Numbered from the stretch's first letter, positions 1 to 8,153 are shown. The stretch: 34,528 nt of DNA from Crenalkalicoccus roseus (GCF_004761865.1 NZ_SJDM01000032.1:1-34528); one strand, 5' to 3'. Made by a program: numbers and translations. The notes: generated from the sequence alone by a model not told the origin.

Positions 1-84
1 GCCTCCAGCTCATCACCAGAGACCCGCAAACACTAATCAGTCCGCCACCAGAATTCCAAAACGGATTCTAAATATCAGAAATCG

Positions 85-1011
85 GTTCTAAGCCTCGCCA
101 ACACGGAGAGCTTGGTGCTGGACGGCACCTCGCGCAGCGGGGCGACGCTGGAGCGCCTGTCGTCGCTGATCGACTGACAGCCTATTGCTGCGCTGCTTGC
201 CCCGCTCTACCCTTTTGCCAAGGGCGAACCTGCCTGGCCGCCGCTGTCGATGTTCAAGGCGCTGCTACTGGCAGTCTGGCACGATCTGTCAGACGTGAAA
301 CTGCCGAGGCCTTGGAGGATCGCGCGAGCTTCCGCCGTTTCTGCGGCTTCGCCGCACAGGAGGCGATACCGGAGCGCACCGCGCCTTTGTGCGCTTCCGC
401 TGGGCGCTGATCGCGCAGAGCCTGGATTGGCACCTGTTCGAGTCGATCACGATGCAGCTCAAGGCGTGTGCGATCACCGGTCAAGACCAGCACGCTGGTG
501 GACGTGACGATCATCACTTCGGCCAGCAAGAGCGATAGCAAGGCGCGGTGGATCAAGCATCGCAACCGCGGCGTGATGCACGGCTTCAAGGCGCCTGTTG
601 GTGCAGACGCCAACGCCGCGCTGGTCGAGCAGGTTTCGGTCACGCCGGCGAACGCGCATGACGGGCACGAGGGACCGGCCGCACTGCCCGACGCCCCGGG
701 CGATGTGTTCGCCAACAGCGCTTATCGCGGGCAGCCCTTCGAGGCCGCCGTGCACGCCAGGGGCGGCGTGCCGCGTGTGACAGCCACAGCGATGTGGGGC
801 CAGGACGAGGCCAAGACCCTGGCACGGCTCGACGCGTGGAACGCGCCGATCCAACGGGGGCACGCGCATCGAGAAGATCTTCGGCACCTGGAAACGCTGC
901 TTCGGCCTGCGACGCATGCGATGGCGAGGCCTCGCCCGAGCCATCGCCCAGGTCCACTTCACCGCAACCGCCTACAACCTCAAGCGAAGCCTCGATCTCC
1001 AGCCGGCGTGA
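85..1011 (+). pseudogene. decayed IS5-family (IS1031-like) transposase
   Basis: Joining all three plus-strand frames restores one recognisable IS5-family DDE transposase. The pieces run: ...ERLSSLID, then an in-frame stop (TGA at 175-177 where Trp is expected), QPIAALL...PPLSMFKALLLAVWHDLSDVKL to about 300, a frameshift, EALEDRASFRRFCGF, another shift near 380, FVRFRWALIAQSLDWHLFES, a shift near 480, TLVDVTII...SAYRG to about 860, and a last shift into RIEKIFGTWKR...YNLKRSLDLQPA ending with TGA at 1009-1011. The first catalytic Asp (TLVD) and the Glu (RIEK) survive, but the second Asp region reads FANSAY where the family has a D-SAY motif, so Asp appears replaced by Asn. With a stop, several frameshifts and a lost catalytic residue it cannot be active. 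I could not identify terminal inverted repeats. The left limit is approximate. Confidence 0.88.
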
Positions 1012-1418
1012 GCCGCGGCGCAGAACCGGCGTGGCCCAAGTGGCGCCAGATGGCAAAACATTTCACGCACGTCAGCACGCGGCACCATAAGGCTTCCGCA
1101 CACAGGTCTCATTACGTCATCATTCACGGGAAGCTGGCGTGCGTCCATTCGGGGCGAGCGTGGCCTCCTCCCATCCGGCTGGCTCGCCACGATGCGCGGG
1201 CGCGGTCCAAGCGCATGGCCGTGCCGCCGATGGATCGGCGTGCCCGTGGCGGCGCGGGATCGCGCAAGCGGCTCCATGCCCTCATGCTGGATGCATGACA
1301 CCATGCGGCAGGATGCGTGCTGCGCTTCCGCATGGAAGGCGCAGCCGTCGCTGGCGTCGTGCCCGGCGGGCTTTCCACCTCTTCATTCCCGGGGCTGCGC
1401 AAGGCATAACCCGGTCGC
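1012..1418. other. gene-free stretch between IS remnant and tRNA-Leu
   Basis: About 400 bases with no open frame I can match to a family on either strand. The reading frames present lack a convincing ribosome site and have compositions typical of GC-rich shadow frames. It may hold the right end of the decayed insertion sequence, but no terminal inverted repeat is visible. The only signal is a weak promoter-like pair just ahead of the tRNA. Confidence 0.6.
1382..1410 (+). promoter_or_regulatory. possible promoter of tRNA-Leu
   Basis: TTCATT (1382-1387) and CATAAC (1405-1410) are separated by 17 bases, and a start near 1417 would lie just ahead of the tRNA. Each hexamer is a partial match to the sigma70 consensus, so this is a weak call supported mainly by position. 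Confidence 0.3.
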
Positions 1419-1502
1419 GCGGGCGTGCCGAAACTGGTAGCCGGACGGCACTTAAAATGCCGAGGCCGACAGGCCGTGCGGGTTCGAGTCCCGCCGCCCG
1501 CA
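1419..1502 (+). tRNA. tRNA-Leu (anticodon TAA)
   Basis: An 84-nt class II tRNA. The acceptor stem GCGGGCG (1419-1425) pairs perfectly with CGCCCGC (1495-1501), with A1502 as discriminator. The anticodon stem CGGCA/TGCCG (1446-1450 and 1458-1462) closes loop CTTAAAA, giving anticodon TAA at 1453-1455. There is a long variable arm with a GGCC/GGCC stem (1464-1475), and a T arm GCGGG-TTCGAGT-CCCGC (1478-1494). The long variable arm, A discriminator and TAA anticodon fit leucine, reading UUA and UUG. The 3' CCA is not encoded and would be added after transcription. UUA is a very rare codon in so GC-rich a genome. Confidence 0.95.
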
Positions 1503-1556
1503 GTCACGCCGCGCGAGGCGCTTCCGAATGCGGCGGCGGTCGGGCGGCGCCGCGGT

Positions 1557-1769
1557 TCAGCGCGTGTGGCCGACGGAGCGGCGGAGGCTGCGGCGCAGGG
1601 CGATCCAGGCTCCGGCGGAGGCGACCAGCAAGGTGGAGAAGACGGCCCAGGCGAGCAGCACCCGCGCCACCTGGCCCAGCATCTCTCCCGGTGGCAGCAG
1701 GTCGAGGCAGAGCAGCGACACCAGGATGGCGGCAACCAGGATGACGTGCTCGATCGCCTTCGGCCTCAT
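1557..1769 (-). CDS. small two-helix membrane protein, unknown function
   Basis: A 70-residue protein starting MRPKAIEHVIL. Two hydrophobic segments (about residues 7-22 and 31-55) suggest a two-helix inner-membrane protein with a basic tail ending RRSLRRSVGHTR. I chose the ATG at 1767-1769, preceded by AGGGAA at suitable spacing, over an upstream in-frame ATG whose extension is polar and proline-rich. A well-spaced sigma70-like promoter lies about 50 bases upstream, supporting expression as a single gene. I recognise no family. It sits between tRNA-Leu and the AraC-type regulator, and nothing nearby suggests its role. Confidence 0.6.
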   Translation of the reverse strand: MRPKAIEHVILVAAILVSLLCLDLLPPGEMLGQVARVLLAWAVFSTLLVASAGAWIALRRSLRRSVGHTR

Positions 1770-1817
1770 GGTCGTTCCCTGTGCTGGCGCATGCCGGCTC
1801 CTGGCCGGACACGGTCT

Positions 1818-1846
1818 AATGTATGCCACACATAAAATTGATACAA
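1818..1846 (-). promoter_or_regulatory. sigma70-type promoter of the small membrane protein
   Basis: On the minus strand TTGTAT (-35, 1841-1846) and TACATT (-10, 1818-1823) are separated by exactly 17 bases in a locally AT-rich island. The predicted start near 1811 gives a leader of about 40 bases before the ATG at 1769. Confidence 0.55.
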
Positions 1847-1937
1847 CTCCTGCCGCACCCCATGCCGCTTTTCCTTGACGAAGTGGAATGCTGCGGATCC
1901 GGGTGTAAGGCGATGCTCCGGCGGAAAAGCGGCAAAA

Positions 1938-2753
1938 TCAGGGCTGACCGGCACCTCGCGTAGCCTGTGCCACGCCGCCGGGCGTGACCCCGAAGGTCGC
2001 GCGAAAGGCCGCACCGAAGGCCGAGGCGCTGGCATAGCCCACTGCCGCCGCGGCCCGTGCCGGCGGCATCCCTTGGGCGAGCAGCGCCGCCGCCTCCACC
2101 AGCCGCAGCGTCTGACGCCAGCGGCCGAAGCTCATTCCCGTCTCGCGCCGGAACAGCCGCGTCAGGGTCCGGGCAGTCGCCCCGGAGGCTTCGGCCCAGC
2201 CCTCGAGGGTAAGGGGGCTTGCCGGATCGGCCTGCAGCGCCTCGGCCAGGCGGCGAAGGCGGAGGTCGCGCACCGCTGGGACGCCGAGCGGCAGGGTGGG
2301 GGCGCGGGCGATCTCGTCCAGGATCAGCGCCGCCACATGGCCGGCCCGCCCGGCCGGATCCCATTCCGGCGGCTCGGCGCAGGCGGCGAGGATCAGTTCC
2401 CGCAGCAGCGGCGAGACGGCGAGCACCGCCGTGGCCTGCGGGCCGGCGGCGGCGGCGTCGGCGCGCAGGAGCAGCGCCCGCATCGCGACCTGTCCCTGCA
2501 TCGTCACCGCATGGGCGAGCCCCGCGGGCACCCACAGGGCCCGGCCCGGCGGCACGATGAAGCCCGCGGCGTCGGTGGCGATGCGCATCACCCCGGCGGT
2601 GGCGTAGAGGAGCTGCGCGCGCCCGTGGCTGTGCCGCCCGGTACGGTGCCCGTCCGGATAGTCCCGCGCCAGGCCCGCCAGGGGGCGGTCCACCGCGTCC
2701 TGCGGCAGCGCCAGGATGCCGGCGAAAGGGACGCCTTGGCCGGATGGAGACAT
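1938..2753 (-). CDS. AraC-family transcriptional regulator (NimR-like)
   Basis: 271 residues. The N-terminal part (about 30-110) has the cupin-type ligand-sensing fold of AraC regulators, with the typical H-S-H-G-R-A-Q and a PPG-ALWVPAG turn. The C-terminal part (about 170-260) carries two helix-turn-helix units with LTLEGWAEASGATARTLTRLF and the conserved second unit ending VGYASASAFGAAFRATFGVTPG. It is divergent from an MFS transporter with 92 bases between start codons, the same arrangement as E. coli nimR-nimT, so the regulator probably controls that transporter and itself. The inducer cannot be read from sequence. The start is the ATG at 2751-2753; its ribosome site is weak (GGAG about 13 bases upstream), so a slightly later start is possible. 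Confidence 0.88.
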   Translation of the reverse strand: MSPSGQGVPFAGILALPQDAVDRPLAGLARDYPDGHRTGRHSHGRAQLLYATAGVMRIATDAAGFIVPPGRALWVPAGLAHAVTMQGQVAMRALLLRADAAAAGPQATAVLAVSPLLRELILAACAEPPEWDPAGRAGHVAALILDEIARAPTLPLGVPAVRDLRLRRLAEALQADPASPLTLEGWAEASGATARTLTRLFRRETGMSFGRWRQTLRLVEAAALLAQGMPPARAAAAVGYASASAFGAAFRATFGVTPGGVAQATRGAGQP

Positions 2754-2845
2754 GAAACGTCCGGAACTCCATGCACGGCCAGTCTATGCTGATCCGCCCC
2801 CGTGGCGAGAGGGCGGACGCACCCGAAGGAAACGGAGAGCGAGGC
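2754..2845. promoter_or_regulatory. divergent control region between AraC regulator and MFS transporter
   Basis: A 92-base spacer between two divergent genes. On the plus strand TATGCT (2785-2790) is a reasonable -10 for the transporter with no good -35, as expected for a promoter that needs an AraC-type activator. The short inverted repeat TCCGGA lies at 2760-2765. No clear pair of AraC direct repeats could be defined by eye. Confidence 0.4.
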
Positions 2846-4084
2846 ATGTGGGACCCGGCGACGCGGCAGATCGCCTTCATCAATCTCGCCCACGTCTTCA
2901 CCCACTACAGCCTGCTGATCCTTGCCACCGCCGTGCTCGGCATGGTGGCCCAGGCGCCGGAGGCCTTCGGCCGGGATTACGGGCCGATCCTGGCGCTCGG
3001 CACCGGCATGTTCGTGCTCTACGGCCTCGGCTCCCTGCCCATGGGCTGGCTCGCCGAGCGCTTCGGGCGCAAGGGCATGATGGGCGCCTTCTTCCTCGGC
3101 ACCGGCGCGGCGCTGGTGGCGGCGGGCCTGTCCACCACCCCGCTCGCGCTCGGCGTCTCGCTCGCGGTGATGGGCGCCTTCGCCGCCATCTACCACCCGA
3201 TCGGCACGGCCATGCTGGTCGAGGCCGCCGGGCAGAGGGTAGGGCGCGCGGTCGGCATCAACGGCGTGTTCGGCAATCTCGGCGTCGCCTGCGCGCCCGT
3301 CTTCACCGCCTTCCTGGCGGCCAAGGCGGGGTGGCAGTGGGCCTTCGTGCTGCCGGGAGTGCTCTGCATCGCCTCCGGTCTGCTCTACCTGCGCGAGCCG
3401 GCCTTCGACGCCGCCAGGGCGGGCGGGCCGCAGCGGCCCTTCCCGGAGATCCCGCGCGAACTGGTGCGGCGCGCGGTGATCGTGCTCCTCTCCATCGCCG
3501 CCGTCTCGGGCCTGGTGTTCAACGCCTTCACCCTGCTGGTGCCGAAGCTGATGGAGGAGCGGCTGGCCTCCTCGCCCGACCTCCTGCCGGTGGTCGGCCT
3601 GCTCGCCTTCCTCGCCACGCTCTGCGGCGGGCTGACGCAGTACACGGTGGGCCACATGATAGACCGGCACACCCTGAAGACGGTGTTCATGCCGCTTGCC
3701 CTGGTGCTGGCGCCCGCGCTGCTGCTGCTCGCCTTCGTGGATGGCTGGCTGGTGCTGCCGCTGGCCGCCCTGGTCGCGGCGGCGGTGTTCGGCCAGGTGA
3801 CGGTGAACGAGACCATGACGGCGCGCTACGTCGCGCCCGCGCTGCGGGCCAAGCTCTATTCGGTGCGCTTCACCGTGGGCTTCCTCGGCGCCGCCGTGGC
3901 CTCGCCACTGGTCGGCTTCCTGCACCAGGCGACGGGCAGCCTGGCTGCGCCCATGCTGGTGCTGGCCGGCTTCAGCGTGATCATTCTGCTCTGCGCCCTG
4001 GTCTTCCCCAACCGGCGCGAGGAGCTGCAGCCCGAGCTCTGGTCCCGCGCCGCCGGGGCCGCCCGCCCGGTGGCGGCCGAATAG
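2846..4084 (+). CDS. MFS transporter, 12-helix drug/metabolite exporter type
   Basis: 412 residues with about 12 hydrophobic segments in two halves, as usual for the major facilitator superfamily. The loop after the second helix has a motif A-like sequence (GSLPMGWLAERFGRKG, about residues 61-76). The region GAFAAIYHPIGTAML resembles the Fsr/NimT-like branch of MFS exporters. The ATG at 2846 follows GGAG-type sequence (AAACGGAGAGCGAGGC) and gives MWDPATRQIAF. An in-frame ATG at 2771 would add a charged, non-membrane stretch and was rejected. The divergent AraC gene suggests inducible efflux. The substrate is unknown; NimT-like 2-nitroimidazole/cyanate export is only an analogy from gene order. 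Confidence 0.85.
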   Translation: MWDPATRQIAFINLAHVFTHYSLLILATAVLGMVAQAPEAFGRDYGPILALGTGMFVLYGLGSLPMGWLAERFGRKGMMGAFFLGTGAALVAAGLSTTPLALGVSLAVMGAFAAIYHPIGTAMLVEAAGQRVGRAVGINGVFGNLGVACAPVFTAFLAAKAGWQWAFVLPGVLCIASGLLYLREPAFDAARAGGPQRPFPEIPRELVRRAVIVLLSIAAVSGLVFNAFTLLVPKLMEERLASSPDLLPVVGLLAFLATLCGGLTQYTVGHMIDRHTLKTVFMPLALVLAPALLLLAFVDGWLVLPLAALVAAAVFGQVTVNETMTARYVAPALRAKLYSVRFTVGFLGAAVASPLVGFLHQATGSLAAPMLVLAGFSVIILLCALVFPNRREELQPELWSRAAGAARPVAAE

Positions 4085-4091
4085 GGCGGAT

Positions 4092-4116
4092 CGCGGGGGG
4101 CGGAGGCGGCCCCGCG
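4092..4116. terminator. hairpin between convergent genes
   Basis: CGCGGGG (4092-4098) pairs with CCCCGCG (4110-4116) across an 11-base loop, between the convergent ends of the MFS gene and the response regulator. No T-tract follows on either strand, so this is only a possible terminator. Confidence 0.3.
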
Positions 4117-4167
4117 CCAGGGCATGCGCCGCGCGCCGGGGAGAACGGAAAGCCCAGGCCGGTCGCG

Positions 4168-5517
4168 TCAGCTTCCTGGCACGCCAAGCCGGCGCATCCG
4201 CTCCCACAGCGTGGTGCGGGAGACGCCGAGGGCGCGGGCGGCATCGCCCACCCGGCCGCCGCAGCGCGCCAGCACGCGGCGGATGTGCTCGCGCTCCGCG
4301 GCGTCGCGCGCGGCGGCGAGGCTCAGATCCGCGCCCCCGGCCGCGGCCGCGCCGCGCTCGGGGAACAGGTCGGCGGGCTCCAGCACCGCGTGCTCGGCCA
4401 GCACCGCGGCGCGCTCGATGCGGTTGCGCAGCTCGCGCGCATTGCCCGGCCAGGCATGGGCGAGCAGCGCATCCTCCGCCGCCGGAGACAGCGCCATCCC
4501 CTCACGCCCGGCGGCGCGCGCCGCCTCGGCGAGGAACAGCAGGGCGAGGTCGCGCACATCCTCCGGCCGCTCGCGCAGCGGCGGCACCCGGAGCTCCACC
4601 ACGGCGAGGCGGAAATAGAGGTCGCCCCGGAACCGCCCCTCCGCCACCCGCGCCTGCAGGTCGGCATTGGTGGCGGCGAGGAGGCGCGCCTCCAGCGCCA
4701 CCTCGCGGCTGCCGCCGACGCGCAGGAACCGCCGGTCCTCGATCAGCCGCAGCAGCTTGGCCTGCAGCGCCGGATCGAGCTCCGCCACCTCGTCGAGCAG
4801 CAGCGTGCCGCGCCCGGCGCGCTCGGCGGCGCCCAGGCGGCGCTCGGCGGCGCCGGTGAAGGCGCCGCGCTCATGGCCGAACACCTCCGATTCCAGCAGG
4901 TCGCGCGGGATGGCGGCGCAGTTCAGCGCCACGAAGGGCTCGGCCGCGCGTGGGCCGAGGGCGTGCAGGGCGCGCGCCGCCACCTCCTTGCCCGCGCCGC
5001 TCTCGCCGAGCAGCAGCACCGGCGTCGTCACGCGGGCCAGCCGCGCCACCGCCGCGCGCAGCGCGCGCATCGGCGGGCTGCGCCAGCCCGGCGCCTCCTC
5101 CTCCCCGGCGCGCGGCGGTGCGGCGCCGGCGCCGTCGCCGGCTGGCGGGGCGAGGGTGGCCAGCTTGTCGAGCACCGCCTCCACCGGAAAGGGCTTGGGC
5201 AGGTAGTCATCCGCCCCGGCCCGGACCAGGCGCACCGCCTGCGCGATGCCCCCATAGGCGGTCATCGCCACCACCGGCACCGCGCCGAGCTCGGGCATCA
5301 GCCGCAGCAGCAGCTCCTCGCCCGAGCCGTCGGGCAGGCGCATGTCGCAGAGCACGAGGGAGGGGCGCGGACCGCGGCGCAGCAGCGCCTCGCCCTCGGC
5401 CAGCGTGCGCGCCCAGCGTACGCCCACGCCCTCCAGGCGCAGCCGCTGGACAAGCGAGGCGCCGAGCACCTCGTCATCCTCGATCAGCACCACCTCATGG
5501 CCGGCCGCGGCGCTCAC
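4168..5517 (-). CDS. NtrC-family sigma54-dependent response regulator
   Basis: 449 residues starting at GTG, which overlaps the kinase stop codon as GTGA. Domains in order: receiver (about 8-120) with acidic pocket EDD at 13-15, phospho-acceptor Asp58 (LVLCDMRLPDG) and Lys108; AAA+ sigma54-interaction domain (about 145-375) with Walker A GESGAGKE (171-178), the sigma54-contacting GAFTGA loop (218-223) and Walker B GTLLLDEVAEL (237-247); and a Fis-type helix-turn-helix (about 421-442, DAARALGVSRTTLWERMRRLG). All hallmark residues are present, so it should be a phosphorylation-controlled activator of sigma54 promoters. Its cognate kinase is the overlapping upstream gene. The pair follows the mnh antiporter operon, and an exact sigma54-type promoter lies ahead of mnhA, so mnh is its likeliest target (inference). 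Confidence 0.95.
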   Translation of the reverse strand: MSAAAGHEVVLIEDDEVLGASLVQRLRLEGVGVRWARTLAEGEALLRRGPRPSLVLCDMRLPDGSGEELLLRLMPELGAVPVVAMTAYGGIAQAVRLVRAGADDYLPKPFPVEAVLDKLATLAPPAGDGAGAAPPRAGEEEAPGWRSPPMRALRAAVARLARVTTPVLLLGESGAGKEVAARALHALGPRAAEPFVALNCAAIPRDLLESEVFGHERGAFTGAAERRLGAAERAGRGTLLLDEVAELDPALQAKLLRLIEDRRFLRVGGSREVALEARLLAATNADLQARVAEGRFRGDLYFRLAVVELRVPPLRERPEDVRDLALLFLAEAARAAGREGMALSPAAEDALLAHAWPGNARELRNRIERAAVLAEHAVLEPADLFPERGAAAAGGADLSLAAARDAAEREHIRRVLARCGGRVGDAARALGVSRTTLWERMRRLGVPGS

Positions 5518-6944
5518 TTCCCTTCCTCCCCTATCCCACGCGGCGGCAGGCGCAGCACGATGTGGGTGCCCTCGCCCGGGCGGCTGTCCACCTCGATCCG
5601 GCCGTCGAGCCGGGCGAGCTGCGCCATGACGACGGAAAGGCCGAGCCCCGCCCCCCCTCCCTCCACGCCGGCGAGCCGCGCCGCTTCCGGCTCCGGCAGC
5701 CCCCCGGCCTCGTCGGCGATGCTGACCACGAGGTCCCCCCCAGGCTCGGCCGCCGCGGCGAAGCAGACGCGCCCGCCCGGCGGGCTCGCCTCGACGGCGT
5801 TGAGCAGCAGGTTCAGCAGCGCCTGCCGCACCGGCACGGCATCGGCCGGAAAGGCGCCGGCGAGCGCCGCCGACCATTCGAGCGCCACCCCCTGCCGCCG
5901 CGCCTCCGGCGCCACCAGCAGCCGCAGATCCTCGAGGTCCTGCCCGGTCAGCGGCCGCGGCGGGGCGGCGGGGCGGTGCGATTCCAGCGTCGCCTGCACC
6001 ACCGCCTGGATCTGCCGCAGCCCGCGCTCGACCAGATCCAGCGCCTCCTGCCGCGCGGCGCGGTCCTCGCCGTAGCGCCGCGCCGTCTCCACCGCCGTCA
6101 GCATGCCGGCAAGGGGGTTGCGCACCTCGTGCGCCACCGTCGCGGCGAGGCGGCCGAGCAGCGCCGCCTGGTCCTGCTCGGAGAGCCGCGCGGCGAGGCG
6201 CCTGCGTTCGGCGAGGCGCGTCACCATCAGGTCGTAGGCCTCGGCGAGCCGCCCGGCCTCGGTGCCGGCGGGCGGGCGCTCCTCGGGCGGGATCGGCTCC
6301 AGCCGGCCGGCGCGGACCCGGTCGAGCGCCCTGGCCACGCCGAGGAAGGGAGCGAGGGCGCGCCGCGCCGCGAGGGCGGCGAGCAGCGCCGCGATGCTCG
6401 CCAGGGCGAGATCGAGGACGAGGAGCGCGAACTCCAGCTCCCGCCGCCGCGCCGCCGCCTCGGTGAAGTCGAGCTTGGCGGCGAGGATGGCGCGGGGCAG
6501 CCCGGCATCGAAGAGCGGGCGCTGGACCCAGGCGGCATCGCCCGCGGCGGTGCGCCGCCAGGCCGGCCCCTCCCGCCCGGCGGCGAAGGGGGGCGGATCT
6601 GCGGCATCTTCGCCCTGCCCGGCGGTGGCGAGCACCGTGCCGTCCGGCGCCGCCACCACCAAGCGCCGCTCCCGCACCCCCGCCTGGAAGCCGAGGGCAC
6701 GCTCCAGCGCCGCGGCGACCGCGTCCGGGTCGCCGGCGCGCAGGCCGGGCAGCACCGCCGCGGCCAGCCCGTCGAGATAGACTTGGCCGAGCCGCTCCGC
6801 CTCCCGCTCCCGCTCCCGGTCCATGGCACGGACCGCGACCTGGGTGGTGAGGATGGCGGCGAGGAAGGTCGCGGCGCCGGCCAGCAGCGGCAGGCGCAGC
6901 GCCAGCGGCCATTCGCCCCAGCGGCGGTCGAGGAGGCGTCTCAC
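5514..6944 (-). CDS. membrane sensor histidine kinase
   Basis: 476 residues. A transmembrane segment (about 16-37), an extracytoplasmic sensor region (about 38-170), a second transmembrane segment (about 171-193) and a HAMP-like linker lead to HisKA with His272 (AHEVRNPLAG) and the ATPase domain: N box around Asn382 (LLLNAVEAS), G1 DEAGG and G2 GGAGLGLS (429-436). The kinase looks complete and is of the NtrB/ZraS-like class that partners NtrC-type regulators. The start is GTG (6942-6944) with AGAGGCGGG directly upstream. Its stop overlaps the regulator start. It begins 54 bases after mnhG on the same strand, so it may be co-transcribed with the antiporter and could sense ion, pH or envelope state. 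The ligand cannot be read from sequence. Confidence 0.93.
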   Translation of the reverse strand: MRRLLDRRWGEWPLALRLPLLAGAATFLAAILTTQVAVRAMDREREREAERLGQVYLDGLAAAVLPGLRAGDPDAVAAALERALGFQAGVRERRLVVAAPDGTVLATAGQGEDAADPPPFAAGREGPAWRRTAAGDAAWVQRPLFDAGLPRAILAAKLDFTEAAARRRELEFALLVLDLALASIAALLAALAARRALAPFLGVARALDRVRAGRLEPIPPEERPPAGTEAGRLAEAYDLMVTRLAERRRLAARLSEQDQAALLGRLAATVAHEVRNPLAGMLTAVETARRYGEDRAARQEALDLVERGLRQIQAVVQATLESHRPAAPPRPLTGQDLEDLRLLVAPEARRQGVALEWSAALAGAFPADAVPVRQALLNLLLNAVEASPPGGRVCFAAAAEPGGDLVVSIADEAGGLPEPEAARLAGVEGGGAGLGLSVVMAQLARLDGRIEVDSRPGEGTHIVLRLPPRGIGEEGK

Positions 6945-6960
6945 CCCGCCTCTATGCGGC

Positions 6961-6992
6961 GCGGCGCGGCCCGGGGCCAGGGGGCGCGCCGC
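6961..6992 (-). terminator. hairpin between mnhG and the kinase gene (attenuator or terminator)
   Basis: GCGGCGCG (6961-6968) pairs perfectly with CGCGCCGC (6985-6992) across a 16-base loop, in the 54-base gap between the mnh operon and the kinase-regulator pair. There is no T-tract. It could reduce read-through rather than end transcription. Confidence 0.3.
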
Positions 6993-6998
6993 AGCCGG

Positions 6999-8153
6999 TC
7001 AGGCGAGCAGGACCGGGGCCGGACCGCGCAGCAGGGCGAGATGGACCGCGCGTGCCCGCCCCGCCCGAGCCGGCAGGACGACGAGGTCGAAGGCCGCGCT
7101 GGAGGGCGGCTCCGCCCCGATCGGGGTGGGCAGCGCCTCCGCCGCGCGGCCGCGCGCGGCAGCGAGGGCGACCGCCTCGGCCAGCGCCGCCTCGGCGCCG
7201 GGCAGGGCGGGCGCGGCCAGTACCAGCCTCGCCCCCGCGGCGAGGCCGAGATCGAGGAAACGGGCCAGCGCCTCGGCCGAGGCGCCGTCGCCCTCGTGCA
7301 GGAACAGCACCCGCCCCGGCGGCGCCATGCCGGGCAGGGCGAGCAGCATCCCCGGCGCGGCGAAGGCCGGCTCCGTCCCCGTCGCCTCGGCCTGCGCCAG
7401 CCAGAGGGCGCGGCCGAGGATCACCAGGTCGTGGCGCGCCGCCGCCTGGGCCAGCAGCCGGTCGGCGTCGCCCTCCTCGTGGCGGATGCGCCAGGGGATG
7501 CCGAGGGCGGCGCACTCCTCCTGCAGCGTGGCGGCGAGCTGGCCGGCGGCCTCGCGCGCGGCGGCGATGCGGTGCTCGGCGAGCTGGGGGGTCCAGTAGG
7601 CGCCGCCGAAGGGCACCGGGCCGCTGCGCTCCCGCGGGCCGCGGGGCAGCAGGCTGAGCAGCGTCGCCTCCGCCACCTCGCCGCGCAGCGCCCGGAGCGC
7701 CGCGACCAGCGCCGGCGCCTCCTCCGGCCCGCCGGTGAGGACGAGCAGCGCCCGCCGCCCCGCGGCCCGCGGCGCCCCCGCCGCGGCGGGGCGGGCGCCG
7801 CCGGAGGGGGCCTCCTCCGGCGCGTGGCGTGCCAGCACGCCGCGAAGCTGGTCGGTCGCCGTGCCGCCCCACATCGGCGCCCCGCCCACATAGGCGGCGC
7901 GCGCCAGGGCATGGGAGGAGACGGGCACGGTGGCGAGCAGGAACGCCACGATCAGCGCCACGCGCACCCACACCTCGCCGCCGCCGAAGGCGAGGGCGGC
8001 GCCGAGCAGCACCAGGCTCGCCCCGACGACGCCGGCCTTGGTGGCGGCGTGCATGCGCAGGAAGGCGTCCGGCAGGCGGAACACGCCGATCGCGGCGATC
8101 AGCGCCACCGCCGAGCCGGCGAGCAGCAGCAGCGCGGCCAGGAGTTCAGCCAT
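6999..8153 (-). CDS. mnhG: MnhG/MrpG antiporter subunit fused to a universal-stress-protein-like region
   Basis: 384 residues, against roughly 100-130 for ordinary MrpG. Residues 1 to about 95 are a normal MrpG with three hydrophobic helices and the family core GVFRLPDAFLRMHAATKAGVVGASLVLLG. After a proline/alanine-rich linker (about 105-133) comes a soluble region of about 250 residues with two alpha/beta halves: RRALLVLTGG...HDLVILGRALWL, then GRVLFLHEGD...FDLVVLPARAG...GPAPVLLA. The beta-strand openings and the strand-end LVIL/LVVL pattern resemble tandem UspA-type domains, but I see no clear G-2X-G-9X-G ATP motif, so the family call is tentative. The gene overlaps mnhF by 8 bases and closes the antiporter block. 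The ATG at 8151-8153 gives the standard MrpG N-terminus. Confidence 0.88.
   Translation of the reverse strand: MAELLAALLLLAGSAVALIAAIGVFRLPDAFLRMHAATKAGVVGASLVLLGAALAFGGGEVWVRVALIVAFLLATVPVSSHALARAAYVGGAPMWGGTATDQLRGVLARHAPEEAPSGGARPAAAGAPRAAGRRALLVLTGGPEEAPALVAALRALRGEVAEATLLSLLPRGPRERSGPVPFGGAYWTPQLAEHRIAAAREAAGQLAATLQEECAALGIPWRIRHEEGDADRLLAQAAARHDLVILGRALWLAQAEATGTEPAFAAPGMLLALPGMAPPGRVLFLHEGDGASAEALARFLDLGLAAGARLVLAAPALPGAEAALAEAVALAAARGRAAEALPTPIGAEPPSSAAFDLVVLPARAGRARAVHLALLRGPAPVLLA

Noticed and set aside
1419-1502. Genomic island integrated at tRNA-Leu
   Set aside because: No integrase and no direct repeat of the tRNA 3' end was seen in the window, and the downstream genes have the same composition as the rest.
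1816-2035. Minus-strand frames between the AraC gene and the small membrane protein
   Set aside because: Proline/arginine-rich products that overlap the AraC 3' end and the promoter; no family similarity.
2771-2845. Earlier ATG for the MFS gene
   Set aside because: The extension is polar and charged, lacks a ribosome site and would overlap the divergent promoter; the ATG at 2846 gives a standard MFS N-terminus.
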